Origin: Acinetobacter ihumii
GTDB lineage: Bacteria; Pseudomonadota; Gammaproteobacteria; Pseudomonadales; Moraxellaceae
Direction: 5' to 3'
Length of the DNA: 64,000 nt
Assembly: GCF_900625095.1 (NCBI RefSeq)
Contig: NZ_LR130760.1
Span: forward strand, 1,791,455-1,855,454
Within the stretch, counting starts at the first letter, position 1; each line of letters begins with the position of its first letter. Made by a program: the position numbers and the translations under genes. Below the pieces are notes generated by a model. The model worked only from the letters and a program-made list of their open reading frames with translations, was not told where the DNA came from and did not search any database. Positions 34,423-43,900 of the stretch are shown piece after piece.

Positions 34423-35328
34423 CTATAAATTTAAAAGACGCTTCGGCACCAATCGTTTTTTATCCGTGATTTCAGCCAGCCCCAAACATTGATCTTGATC
34501 AAATACCAGTACTTCAGGCGCAGGCGCATGTTCAATATTGCTTTCCTGACCATTGCAAAAATATTTGTGACGACCTTCAGGGATTTGAACTTTTGGTAAA
34601 TATTCGACGGGTGCGTAGGCCGGCAATAATAGCATATCGCGCTCGGATTCATTCAGCTGTTCTAAATATTCAATGCTATATTCAGGAATGAGTTGAAAAT
34701 GGCCAGTCTGAATACGATGCAAATGGGTCAAATGCCCACCACAGCCCAAAGCTTCACCAATATCTTCACCCAAGACCCGAATATAAGTCCCTTTAGAACA
34801 CGTGACATCCAAGGTTAAACTTTCAGCATCAAAATCGACCAGTTTTAAATCATAGATCGTCACTGGGCGCGCTTCACGTTCAATTTCAATGCCCTGTCTT
34901 GCCAGTTCATACAACGGGCGTCCATCACGTTTTAACGCTGAATACATCGGTGGAACCTGCTGTGTCTCACCACGAAACTGATTCAGGACTTGCTCAATAC
35001 GCTCAATGGTTAAGGCAGGAATAGCACGAGTCTGGAGAATTGCGCCCTCAACATCCCCTGTTGTGGTGGTTTGTCCAAGTTTCACCACCGTTTGATAACG
35101 CTTGGTCGAATCGAGCAAATAATGCGAAAACTTGGTGGCTTCGCCCAGACAAATCGGCAATAAACCCGTGGCCAGCGGATCAAGTGCACCCGTATGTCCT
35201 GCTTTTTGTGCCCGAAACAACCAGCGAACTTTTTGCAGTGCAGCATTCGAGCTTAAACCTAGAGGCTTATTCAGTAAAAAAACACCACTCAAGTGGCGAC
35301 GAGAAATTTTTTCAGATTTAGCCGTCAT
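34423..35328 (-). CDS. truB: tRNA pseudouridine(55) synthase
   Basis: TruB isomerises U55 of the T-loop in nearly all tRNAs. The 301-residue product has the catalytic Asp in [24 protein letters not shown]. Also present are the [10 protein letters not shown] strand, the [15 protein letters not shown] motif and [15 protein letters not shown], with a C-terminal PUA-like region. The ATG at 35328 matches the family N-terminus ([22 protein letters not shown]); an upstream ATG at 35364 would add 12 unusual residues. In many bacteria truB sits between rbfA and rpsO, but here it leads a permease gene. Confidence 0.95.
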   Translation of the reverse strand: MTAKSEKISRRHLSGVFLLNKPLGLSSNAALQKVRWLFRAQKAGHTGALDPLATGLLPICLGEATKFSHYLLDSTKRYQTVVKLGQTTTTGDVEGAILQTRAIPALTIERIEQVLNQFRGETQQVPPMYSALKRDGRPLYELARQGIEIEREARPVTIYDLKLVDFDAESLTLDVTCSKGTYIRVLGEDIGEALGCGGHLTHLHRIQTGHFQLIPEYSIEYLEQLNESERDMLLLPAYAPVEYLPKVQIPEGRHKYFCNGQESNIEHAPAPEVLVFDQDQCLGLAEITDKKRLVPKRLLNL

Positions 35329-35477
35329 GTCGATCCAGTGCAAGGCAGTCAATGCTGCCGCCATGTTATCAAATCCGCTTATCTATTTTTACAGTATTTT
35401 AGGTGAACTATGCTATTTTTAATCACGGCTTGAATTTCAGGCTAAAGTAAAATAATTAAATCGACAGGAATGTTGGT

Positions 35478-36512
35478 ATGCAAGGATTTCGCAGCAATTA
35501 CCTTTGGATCATCATGGGTATTATTGTACTCATCATGATCGCGTTAGTGATAGGACTAAAACCTCAATCGAGTAATGGTTCTACCTCAACAGTTTCAACA
35601 GACTTACCAGATCAGCCAATGAATTTTCAATCTGGTGACTCATCTACTTTGACGATGTCAAATTTTCATAGCCAAAGTCAGTCAGACACCCAGATTAATT
35701 GTCAACTGCAACTAGATAATGCCAATCATTTAATCGTCAATGAACAAACACGTAATTGTTTTGAGTATTTTCTCACACAATATGGCGAGAAGACGCTGGC
35801 TCAAATTGATCAGGACATGAAAAAATACTTAGCTCAGTATCTGATACAACCTGCACGTGATCAGACACAAGATTTATGGCAACGTTATCTCAAATACCGT
35901 GAAGAATTAGCAGACTTAAAAGAGCCATCGCTTGCCAAAACTGATGTGGCTTATTATCAAGCCATATTTACATCCAGACAGATGCTTAGACAACGATTTT
36001 TTTCTGCTACAGAAATTGAAGGCTTATTTGGCACTGAAGATATTTACAATCAATATACTTTAGACCGCATGGCTATTTTAAATCAGCCTCAACTCAATGA
36101 AATTGAAAAAGCCAAACAACTTAAAGCCCTATTTGACCAACTTCCACAGGACTGGAAAGCCAATCTTGAGCAACTCTCAAAACTGGATGATCTCAGGCAA
36201 TTGACAGCATCCATCAAAAAAAATGGAGGCTCAGCACAACAATTACATGACATGCGAACCAATCTGGTCGGCGCAGATGCCACAGCACGTTTAGAACAAC
36301 TCGATCTGGAACGCTCAAACTGGAAAAATAATGTAACGCAATATCTTAATGAACGTCAGACAATTTTAAATAGCAACATGAGTGATACAGCCAAACAAAG
36401 CGCAATTGATTCTCTTAGGAATCAGGCTTTTGCCACACCACAGGATCAGATAAGGGTACATGCATTTGAATCGGCAAAAGATCAAGGGCAAAGCTTACCC
36501 TTCTCTGAATAA
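35478..36512 (+). CDS. lipB: Lipase-specific foldase (lipase secretion chaperone)
   Basis: This 344-residue membrane-anchored steric chaperone folds the secreted lipase in the periplasm before type II export. It has one N-terminal transmembrane anchor (LWIIMGIIVLIMIALVIGL) and a Ser/Thr-rich variable linker. The Lif signature follows at about residue 91 (TRNCFEYFLTQYGEKTLAQID, a variant of RxxFDYxLSxxGE). The rest is helical and Gln-rich, matching the foldase arms that clasp the lipase. It precedes its client gene, the order known from Acinetobacter lipBA and the reverse of Pseudomonas. AGGAATG precedes the start. Confidence 0.93.
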   Translation: MQGFRSNYLWIIMGIIVLIMIALVIGLKPQSSNGSTSTVSTDLPDQPMNFQSGDSSTLTMSNFHSQSQSDTQINCQLQLDNANHLIVNEQTRNCFEYFLTQYGEKTLAQIDQDMKKYLAQYLIQPARDQTQDLWQRYLKYREELADLKEPSLAKTDVAYYQAIFTSRQMLRQRFFSATEIEGLFGTEDIYNQYTLDRMAILNQPQLNEIEKAKQLKALFDQLPQDWKANLEQLSKLDDLRQLTASIKKNGGSAQQLHDMRTNLVGADATARLEQLDLERSNWKNNVTQYLNERQTILNSNMSDTAKQSAIDSLRNQAFATPQDQIRVHAFESAKDQGQSLPFSE

Positions 36513-36645
36513 ATACAAATCGAGGTTTAATATGAGGAGATGCTTTACTTTCATTCACCTTTAACTCCAGCGTTAATGGCAATCATATACGGTTTGAAAT
36601 GGAGCAATTTTCAAACTTAGAAAAATGAAATTTAGGGAAATTAAA

Positions 36646-37614
36646 ATGAAATTTAAATTATTAGTCATGAGCGTATTCATGGTGGTAACACAACCGATAT
36701 GGGCCAGCAGTCCTATTCAAAATCCGTCTGCACAATTTGTTATCTCGGATTATGCAAAAACCAAATATCCGCTTGTACTGGCACATGGTTTATTCGGCTT
36801 TAATAAATTAGGAACTGAAGCATTAGGCTTAGACTACTGGTATCAAATTCCTCAAGATTTGGCTCGAAATGGAGCAAATGTCTGGGTCACACGTCAATCT
36901 GCAGCCAATACATCTGAATTTAGAGGTGAGCAATTATTGGCCGAAGTTCAGGATATTCTCGCAATTACAGGTTCACAGAAAGTTAATTTGATTGGTCATA
37001 GTCATGGTTCTCAATCTGTACGCTATGTTGCCGGTGTTCTTCCTGCCCACGTTGCTTCTGTTTCAACCATAGGTGGTCCTGCCAAAGGCGCACCACTGGC
37101 GGATCTCATTTATAAGACACTGGGTGGAACACCATTAGAAGCTCCTATTGCAACCATCGTTAATATCGCAACCAGTTTACTGACCCTTGGGCAGTTAGAT
37201 GACCCACGTAAATATCCGATGAACTCACTAGGCGCAGCTTATAGTTTATCAACTGAAGGTGCGGGTAAGTTTAATGCGATGTTTCCGGCAGGTGTGCCCA
37301 CTACAGCATGTGGTCAAGGTGCATCTGAAGTGAATGGAATACGCTATTATTCATGGAGTGGTGCGTCTGTATTAACCAATCCACTTGATCCTGTAGATTA
37401 TGGATTAAGTTTAACCAGTGTATTTAGCGGTAAAAACAATGATGGTCTGGTACCGGCTTGTAGCAGTCACTTAGGTAGTGTCATTCGAGATGATTATGCA
37501 TGGAATCATCTGGATGAGGTCAATCAAATTTTAGGTTTACGCAATCTCTTTGCACAAGATCCTGTAGCAGTCTTTAGACAACATGCCAACCGCTTAAAAG
37601 GTCAAAATTTATAA
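36646..37614 (+). CDS. lipA: Secreted triacylglycerol lipase
   Basis: From the ATG at 36646 the 322-residue precursor has a signal peptide (MKFKLLVMSVFMVVTQPIWA). The oxyanion loop is VLAHGLFGF and the nucleophile is in GHSHGSQS (Ser119). An acidic residue is in NNDGLVP and the His in WNHLDEVNQ. Cys residues in TTACGQG and PACSSHLG fit the disulfide of family I.1/I.2 lipases. It hydrolyses long-chain triglycerides outside the cell after folding by LipB and Xcp/type II secretion. AGGGAAATT precedes the start. The 133-nt gap after lipB contains an 8-bp hairpin (GTTTGAAA / TTTCAAAC) and a 10-codon ORF with GAGG upstream. Confidence 0.95.
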   Translation: MKFKLLVMSVFMVVTQPIWASSPIQNPSAQFVISDYAKTKYPLVLAHGLFGFNKLGTEALGLDYWYQIPQDLARNGANVWVTRQSAANTSEFRGEQLLAEVQDILAITGSQKVNLIGHSHGSQSVRYVAGVLPAHVASVSTIGGPAKGAPLADLIYKTLGGTPLEAPIATIVNIATSLLTLGQLDDPRKYPMNSLGAAYSLSTEGAGKFNAMFPAGVPTTACGQGASEVNGIRYYSWSGASVLTNPLDPVDYGLSLTSVFSGKNNDGLVPACSSHLGSVIRDDYAWNHLDEVNQILGLRNLFAQDPVAVFRQHANRLKGQNL

Positions 37615-37633
37615 TCCATTTTAGCCAGATATA

Positions 37634-37660
37634 AAAAATGCGCCCATGAGGCGCATTTTT
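37634..37660. terminator. Bidirectional terminator lipA/rplS
   Basis: AAAAATGCGCC and GGCGCATTTTT form an 11-bp stem with a CATGA loop between the convergent lipA and rplS genes. Both strands end in T-runs. Confidence 0.92.
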
Positions 37661-37682
37661 TTGCTCGAAAACAACGTTAAGA

Positions 37683-38054
37683 TTAACCTTGTTTACGTGC
37701 TGGCAATTTTTCACGAATACGTGCAGCTTTACCAGACAATTCACGAAGATAGTAAAGTTTCGCACGGCGAACATCACCACGACGTTTCACTTCAATTTTA
37801 GCAACAACGGGTGAGTGAGTTTGGAAAACACGCTCAACACCAACACCGCTAGAAATTTTACGAACAGTGAACGCAGAGTTTAGGCCACGGTTTTTCTTCG
37901 CAATGACCACACCTTCAAATGCCTGAAGACGCTCACGATCACCTTCCTTTACTTTAACTTGAACGATGACAGTGTCACCTGGAGCAAAAGCTGGAACGTC
38001 TGATTTTAACTGTGAATTTTCAATTGCTTGAATTAAAGGATGTTTACCACTCAT
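37683..38054 (-). CDS. rplS: 50S ribosomal protein L19
   Basis: The 123-residue protein is a standard L19, located at the 30S-50S interface. It begins [21 protein letters not shown] and contains [28 protein letters not shown] and the C-terminal [17 protein letters not shown]. The start at 38054 follows GGAGATTCCACA and agrees with the family length; the longer upstream frame is not conserved. It is the last gene of the rpsP-rimM-trmD-rplS operon and ends at a bidirectional terminator. Confidence 0.98.
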   Translation of the reverse strand: MSGKHPLIQAIENSQLKSDVPAFAPGDTVIVQVKVKEGDRERLQAFEGVVIAKKNRGLNSAFTVRKISSGVGVERVFQTHSPVVAKIEVKRRGDVRRAKLYYLRELSGKAARIREKLPARKQG

Positions 38055-38201
38055 TGTGGAATCTCCAATATGTGCGGGAGAGAAGAGGTCTCTTACGCCG
38101 CTGGGGACAGAGGCTAAATCGCATATCAACCCGTTTAACTTTCCCTTTATCATTTATACTCAACGCATAAAAATAAAGAGCCTATAAAAGATGTTTCATT
38201 T

Positions 38202-38945
38202 TCATGATTCATCTAAATTTTTTAGCCATTTTTCTTGCTGCTTGGTCAATGTCACTTGTTCGATCAACTCAGGTCGACGCTCAAGTGTCCGTTGATAACG
38301 CTGCAAAAAACGCCATTTTTCAATATTGGCATGATGTCCTGATTTAAGTACCTCAGGCACATCTAGCCCTTCAAAATGATCAGGCTTGGTATATTGTGGG
38401 CAGTCGAGTAAACCATCCACAAAAGAATCCTGTATATGCGATTGTTCATCAGACATCACATCAGGCAATCGCCGAATAATACTGTCCAACAGCACCATCG
38501 CGGGCAGTTCACCACCCGACAAAACGTAATCCCCAATCGACCATTCCTGATCAACATAACGCTGGATTAAACGTTCATCGACCCCTTCATAACGACCACA
38601 AAGTACAATCAAACCATCGTATTCAACGAATTGTTGCACTGCGGATTCATTTAAAGTTTGACCTTGTGGCGACATATACACCACAGGGACGTGAACACAT
38701 CCTGCTTGGCTCGCAAGCTGTTTGGCATGTTGAATTGCTTGCGCCAAAGGCTCAGCCATCATCACCATACCTGGGCCACCACCAAATGGACGCTCATCCA
38801 CTCGTTTGTAGTTACCCTGTGCAAAATCACGTGGATTGATACAAGTTACCTGTACCATGTCACGCTTGGCTGCACGACCACTAATCCCGTAGGCAGTAAT
38901 CGCTTCGAACATTTCAGGAAACAGTGTAATGACTGCAAAAAACAT
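38202..38945 (-). CDS. trmD: tRNA (guanine-N1-)-methyltransferase
   Basis: TrmD methylates G37 of tRNAs reading CNN codons and prevents +1 frameshifts. The 247-residue SPOUT protein has the deep-knot SAM site: [27 protein letters not shown], and [21 protein letters not shown]. The catalytic Asp region near [14 protein letters not shown] is present. GAGGAG precedes the ATG. It is 53 nt downstream of rimM and 147 nt upstream of rplS within the ribosomal operon. Confidence 0.98.
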   Translation of the reverse strand: MFFAVITLFPEMFEAITAYGISGRAAKRDMVQVTCINPRDFAQGNYKRVDERPFGGGPGMVMMAEPLAQAIQHAKQLASQAGCVHVPVVYMSPQGQTLNESAVQQFVEYDGLIVLCGRYEGVDERLIQRYVDQEWSIGDYVLSGGELPAMVLLDSIIRRLPDVMSDEQSHIQDSFVDGLLDCPQYTKPDHFEGLDVPEVLKSGHHANIEKWRFLQRYQRTLERRPELIEQVTLTKQQEKWLKNLDES

Positions 38946-38998
38946 CGCAGACTCCTCTATTTCCCTACTGCGTTCGCACTAAACCACTGATATGTAAT

Positions 38999-39547
38999 TT
39001 AGTAATCTACGCCCCAATTGACGTAAATACGATTTGCTTCAAGATCCACACGCTGTACTACATCTTTATGCCACGGAATCATGCGCTCTTCAGCATCAAT
39101 ACTGTCAGCCGTGGCGCGAACCACCATGACATCATTGGCACCTGTTTCAAAAAGCTCATGAATCTGCCCGAGATTGACTTCCTGCTCATCATCATTCAGC
39201 CCTAACACTGTAAGACCTTTGAGATCAGACCAGTAATACTCGTCCACATCTGCTTTTGGCAATTGTGATTTGGCAATCCAGATATTGGCACCAACCAGAC
39301 TGTCAGCCGCAGTGCGATCACTCACACCTTTTAAGCTCACCACCAGACCTTTGCCATGCGGTTTCCAACGCTTTACATCAATGGTTTGCCAACCTGCTTT
39401 GGTCTCAATGTACCAAGGCAGATAGTCAAACATATTGCTCATGGGTTCTGTATTGGAATACACCCAGAGCCATCCATTTAAACCATAGGCTGAACGTAAC
39501 TGTCCAATCTGAATACGATCTTCAGGAAGATTCAGCGTTGTTGTCAT
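38999..39547 (-). CDS. rimM: 16S rRNA maturation factor RimM
   Basis: RimM binds S19 and helps mature the 30S head domain. The 182-residue protein has the N-terminal barrel (IQIGQLRSAYGLNGWLWVYSNTEP, then VSLKGVSDRTAADSLVGANIWI). The PRC-barrel C-terminal domain follows (EYYWSDLKGLTVLGLND and MIPWHKDVVQRVDLEANRI). It starts 17 nt after rpsP in the conserved operon. Confidence 0.96.
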   Translation of the reverse strand: MTTTLNLPEDRIQIGQLRSAYGLNGWLWVYSNTEPMSNMFDYLPWYIETKAGWQTIDVKRWKPHGKGLVVSLKGVSDRTAADSLVGANIWIAKSQLPKADVDEYYWSDLKGLTVLGLNDDEQEVNLGQIHELFETGANDVMVVRATADSIDAEERMIPWHKDVVQRVDLEANRIYVNWGVDY

Positions 39548-39564
39548 GGATGATCTACTTCCAA

Positions 39565-39822
39565 TTAAGCAGCAGTCGCCGCTTTTTTAGCTTGAGCAGC
39601 TAAAGAAGCAACACGCTCAGATGGTTGAGCACCTTGAGAAACCCAGTGAGCAAAACGGTCTGCATCTAAACGAAGTTTTTCAGCTTGACCTTGTGCAGTC
39701 GGGTTAAAGAAACCAATACGTTCGATGAAACGACCATCACGTGCATTGCGGCTATCAGTCACAACGATTTGATAGAATGGACGTTTTTTTGCACCACCGC
39801 GCGCTAAACGAATAACAACCAT
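39565..39822 (-). CDS. rpsP: 30S ribosomal protein S16
   Basis: The 85-residue protein begins [21 protein letters not shown] and contains [13 protein letters not shown], the S16 signature. The start at 39822 follows TAAGGC at correct spacing; the frame remains open far upstream but that part is not conserved. It heads the rpsP-rimM-trmD-rplS operon. A likely promoter lies 80-110 nt upstream, and a small stem (AACCGA / TCGGTT, 39859-39873) lies in the leader. Confidence 0.98.
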   Translation of the reverse strand: MVVIRLARGGAKKRPFYQIVVTDSRNARDGRFIERIGFFNPTAQGQAEKLRLDADRFAHWVSQGAQPSERVASLAAQAKKAATAA

Positions 39823-39903
39823 GATAAAAGCCTTATAATTCTTACGGATTATCCCTGCAACCGACCATCGGTTACGCTTCAAACCCCTTTCATAGAGGGC
39901 GAT

Positions 39904-39932
39904 ATTGTACGCGATATTTAATCTGAATGAAA
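39904..39932 (-). promoter_or_regulatory. Candidate rpsP operon promoter
   Basis: On the minus strand TTTCAT (39932-39927) and TACAAT (39909-39904) are 17 nt apart, about 80 nt before the rpsP start. The -10 element is good, the -35 only partial. Confidence 0.45.
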
Positions 39933-39971
39933 GATGGTTTTTGAAGTTATCCGCAGCTTTGAATTTAGAGT

Positions 39972-40436
39972 TTAACGGCCGTCCCAATTGGTAGTTGCGG
40001 ATGGAGTACAAACTGTACCTCCAGCCTTATCACTTCCCTTAACCCAACAACGCTCTCCTCTATGATTCATTACAATATGTCCATCACCAAATTGACTAGC
40101 GCTTGTAATTGGGGTAGCTGTTAAAGTCCATGTCCCAGCAGTGACATTAGATAAGGCTAAGTTATATAAAGGAGTACCAGATTGAGGGCTTACACTACTT
40201 CGTCCTATATCCGAAAAGCCAATCGGATTACCATCTGATTTTAAAAAAGTAAAATTAGCTATCTTATATTTCTGTATGCTTGTGGCAATATCAGCCATAT
40301 CACTTTCAGCATCTGTTCTTTTAGTTTTACGAACTGAATCTTGATAAGAGGGATATATTATCGCAGCTAAAATACCAATAATTGCAACCACAATTATAAC
40401 TTCAAGAAGAGTGAAAGCCTTAATATCATTCACCAT
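39972..40436 (-). CDS. pilE: Type IV minor pilin (PilE-like)
   Basis: The 154-residue prepilin has a very short leader (MVNDIKA) followed by [25 protein letters not shown], the class III signal and N-terminal helix with Glu5. The residue before the cleavage site is Ala instead of the almost invariant Gly. The globular domain ends with two Cys ([16 protein letters not shown]) that would form the C-terminal D-region loop. The start overlaps the preceding pilin stop (ATGGTGA), and AGGAGGAG lies upstream, so translation is coupled and efficient. It is the last gene of the minor pilin operon. Confidence 0.87.
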   Translation of the reverse strand: MVNDIKAFTLLEVIIVVAIIGILAAIIYPSYQDSVRKTKRTDAESDMADIATSIQKYKIANFTFLKSDGNPIGFSDIGRSSVSPQSGTPLYNLALSNVTAGTWTLTATPITSASQFGDGHIVMNHRGERCWVKGSDKAGGTVCTPSATTNWDGR

Positions 40437-40924
40437 GGTTCTCCTCCTGTTCCACAGGTTGCATTTGATACATTTGTTGCCGTAATATTTCCTCGAGTTT
40501 TATTCTTACAGCGCAAACCTGCACTAGTCATCATAAAACTGTAATTAGAGGAATCAGAAGAATCAGCCCGTATAATCCAGCTTTGCCCCGAGGCAGTAGT
40601 ATCAGTAAGTGATCTAGATGTATTCTCTCCATCTGATATAGTAATTGTATATTTAATGGCTCCACCACTTGCACCAACTGGTAAAACGAATGGACTTGGA
40701 GTTGTTAAAAATCCAAGATAATTAAAATTACGCACCTTATTCTTTTCTAGTAAAATTGCAAATTGCTGAATTTGCTGTTGAGCCTGTGAAGCTATTGCCC
40801 TTTTTACGTACTCTTGATAACTAGGGATCGCAATAGCCGCAAAAATTGCGACTATTACGATGACAATCATTAGTTCGATTAAAGTAAAACCAGTTTGGGA
40901 ATGCCTTAATTGATTAATTTTCAT
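40430..40924 (-). CDS. Type IV minor pilin (second PilE-like)
   Basis: The 164-residue prepilin has an 11-12 residue leader ending in Gly before [28 protein letters not shown]. Leader peptidase PilD should cleave after Gly12 and methylate Phe. The C-terminal domain has a Cys pair ([16 protein letters not shown]) in the usual D-loop position. It follows pilY1 by 12 nt and overlaps the next pilin by 7 nt. Minor pilins of this operon prime assembly and carry PilY1 to the pilus tip. Confidence 0.87.
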   Translation of the reverse strand: MKINQLRHSQTGFTLIELMIVIVIVAIFAAIAIPSYQEYVKRAIASQAQQQIQQFAILLEKNKVRNFNYLGFLTTPSPFVLPVGASGGAIKYTITISDGENTSRSLTDTTASGQSWIIRADSSDSSNYSFMMTSAGLRCKNKTRGNITATNVSNATCGTGGEPW

Positions 40925-40936
40925 TAGACATCCTTT

Positions 40937-43900
40937 TTATTTAAGCGCTGACAGCTCATACCAGCGTTGCGGCACTAAACAAATTTTACTACTTCCAGCA
41001 GAAACAATACCTGAAATAGTAGTAGCGCCGCGATTACCCGTTGAAATACAGTAATTTAGGTTGTTGCTTTTCTCATCTTCTTCATCATCATCATCCTTAT
41101 CACATTTCTCAATCGCTGGATTACACTTTTTATCATCTACAATCGTTGTACGTTGATCTCCTGGACCAATTGAGCAGCCATCAGGAGATGTACATTCTGG
41201 ATCTGAATCTGGGTCATTAGCAGTAGTCTTTGCACATTGACCATACGGCATACAAAATTGTTGTAAGAAGCTTTCACCTTTTACACCCGCACCACAATCT
41301 CCAGATAAACCTGGTTTACTGCCATCAAATATTGAGACAAACATTCTTGAGTTTAAGACTATAGGTGTTGAAAATACTTTTGCACTTTGTAGTTTTGCAG
41401 CTGACCCAGAGGATTTAAAGCGATAATACCACCCGTATTTAGTATACGGTGCGACTAAAGTTGTATTATTATTTCGATTGTCCTGAGTAATTTCACCTAA
41501 ATCAGTTTTTGCTAAAGTCTTGGTAAATGTTGTAGCGGAGTATAAATCTTTCCGAGTCACATCTTTATCATAGATATTATAAACAGCATCATAATCATAA
41601 CCAGATGTGCCAACTGTATAATCTTTTAATGGCAAACTCCTATTACCTGTACCAATAGAAATGACTGCAAATGTTTTACCAGCATAATCGTAGATAGAGA
41701 ATCCAGGCATTTCATAAAACCTCGGACTTTTTTCACTGGCATTCAGATTGAGCAATAGTCTTGGAGTTTTTGCAAATGCTCCTAAACTAGAGGCATTATT
41801 ATCAAGATCAATTCGGAATAATTGTCCCCCTAAATCACCAAAATAAAGATGATCAACCAAACCGTCCCCATTTCGATCCTCAGTTCGTATTTCACTGACT
41901 ACACTATATTTTAGGTTCTCATTATTTAAGCCAATGACACCACTATTTGTAGTGGTCGAACTAGATGTTGCATTTTTGCTTGCCCACCACAATAAATCAC
42001 CATTATCGGCATCAAACATGTAAACGCCACCACCTTTGGCATTAGTTTGGTTATATGTATCACTTTCATAACCCGAATAGGCACCCTTTACACCATTAAT
42101 ACGCGCATCACCATCATCACCGCCAGCATCATACCCCCCTCCTACAAACATGACCCGTTTACGACTTTTACCCCATTTCACCCAAGCAATTGCGGGTTTA
42201 GACCAACTCTGCCCCATATATTGTAAAGCTGGGAAGCTTTTACTAGTGCCATTGTAATAAACTTTTTGGTCAGATGGAGATATCTGGAAAAGCAATTTTG
42301 GATTATCTATATCTGCAAGGTCTAGCGCATAATAACTTCGCCCTCCCATACGTAAACCACCATAGGCAATTTGCTTACCTTTCTGAGAGTTTCTTCCTGT
42401 AGAGACCGTGAGATTACTTGAACTGTCAACGACATATTCTGTATAAGTAGTCCAAGGAGCATCAATACCATAATATAATTTACTTAAGCCTCCACTTGTG
42501 GTGTCATATTTCAAGAAAGCCTCTTTCTGATTTTCAACCATTTCATTTGGCACAAATGCAAATTTTTCTTTCCCCGTGGTTGCATCGACTACATGTAAAA
42601 GACCTTGTGTTGTACCAAATAAAATAAAATCCTGCCGATTCTCAGACCCTAGAATATTATTGCTATAAGTAATTTTGCCCTTATTGGTCACCAATATAGG
42701 TGAAGAATGCATCACAGCACCAACCTGTCTGAGCTCTGGAGCAGTTGATAAGTTGATATTATTGGGATTCGCAGCATCTACAGCATAACCTAGTAAACTA
42801 ATAAGATAACCACGATTAAAATCATTTTTATAAGTATTATCTGTTAAATCACTTATTTTAACCTGACGTAAAGTTGTACTATTCACAAATGTTGCAGATG
42901 AACCAGATCCTTGTGAAATACGATTTGTCAAAAGCTTTCTGTTCTCAGTATTTGCATCTGTACGCAATTTAAGTTGAGATTTAATCCCACCCATGAGTGC
43001 AAACTTGGTGCTACCATAAGTTGTTTCATCAGCATCTTTTACACTTGCATCAACATTAGGCGCCCACAAGTCATAATTATCAATAAGACGACCATTCGTA
43101 TCAACAATCTTATTGCCCCCCTTATCTTTTAATATCCCCTCCACTACATTATATTTTTTTAAATTCCCAGCCCATAATTGATAGGTTTTATCTGGAGTTG
43201 GTTGAAACTGGGGGTAGTAAGCCACTTTCTGTAATACTGATGGATTAAGACTGTCTTTAGGTATCGTTGGAGCACCTGTCGTTACAGCTGGGATGGCACT
43301 CCCCAAATTACTAATAAATTCATTCACACTCTTAACAATATCCTCAGACTGGCTTCCAGAATACCATCCACCTTCGCCAATTATGCCCCAATAAGCAGCC
43401 TTTTTAACATTCTCCTCCGCGTTTGAATCATTAATATTCGCAATATTTTGCTCTTGTGTGAGCGCGCTACTATAAGATGGAATACCATTAAAATCACTAC
43501 CAAATCCCACAACTGCGGTTTTGACTTTAAGGCCCAATGGATTCTTAGAAGGACTTAATAAATTTTGTACAAAATTAAGCATACAGTCCCATCCAGAGTT
43601 AGAATCAGAACAACTCAATGTAGATTGATATTGGGAAGTTAAAGCTGCCTGCATTAGTTTTTTTGCAGAACTATTATTATTAGGTTGACCATCTGTCAAT
43701 ACATATATACCCTGCCCACTACATTTTTTAATATCATCCGTTTGCATTAAAGATGTTGGCTTAGAATATAACGTCTGATCAGAGTTTTTAGTATCATTAT
43801 ATGAATAATAAAATCCACTGGACGAAGAATTTGCAATATTATTTCTATAATAATAGTAATAGGAACCACTTCTCACATAATCATCGTAATTAGGTAGTGT

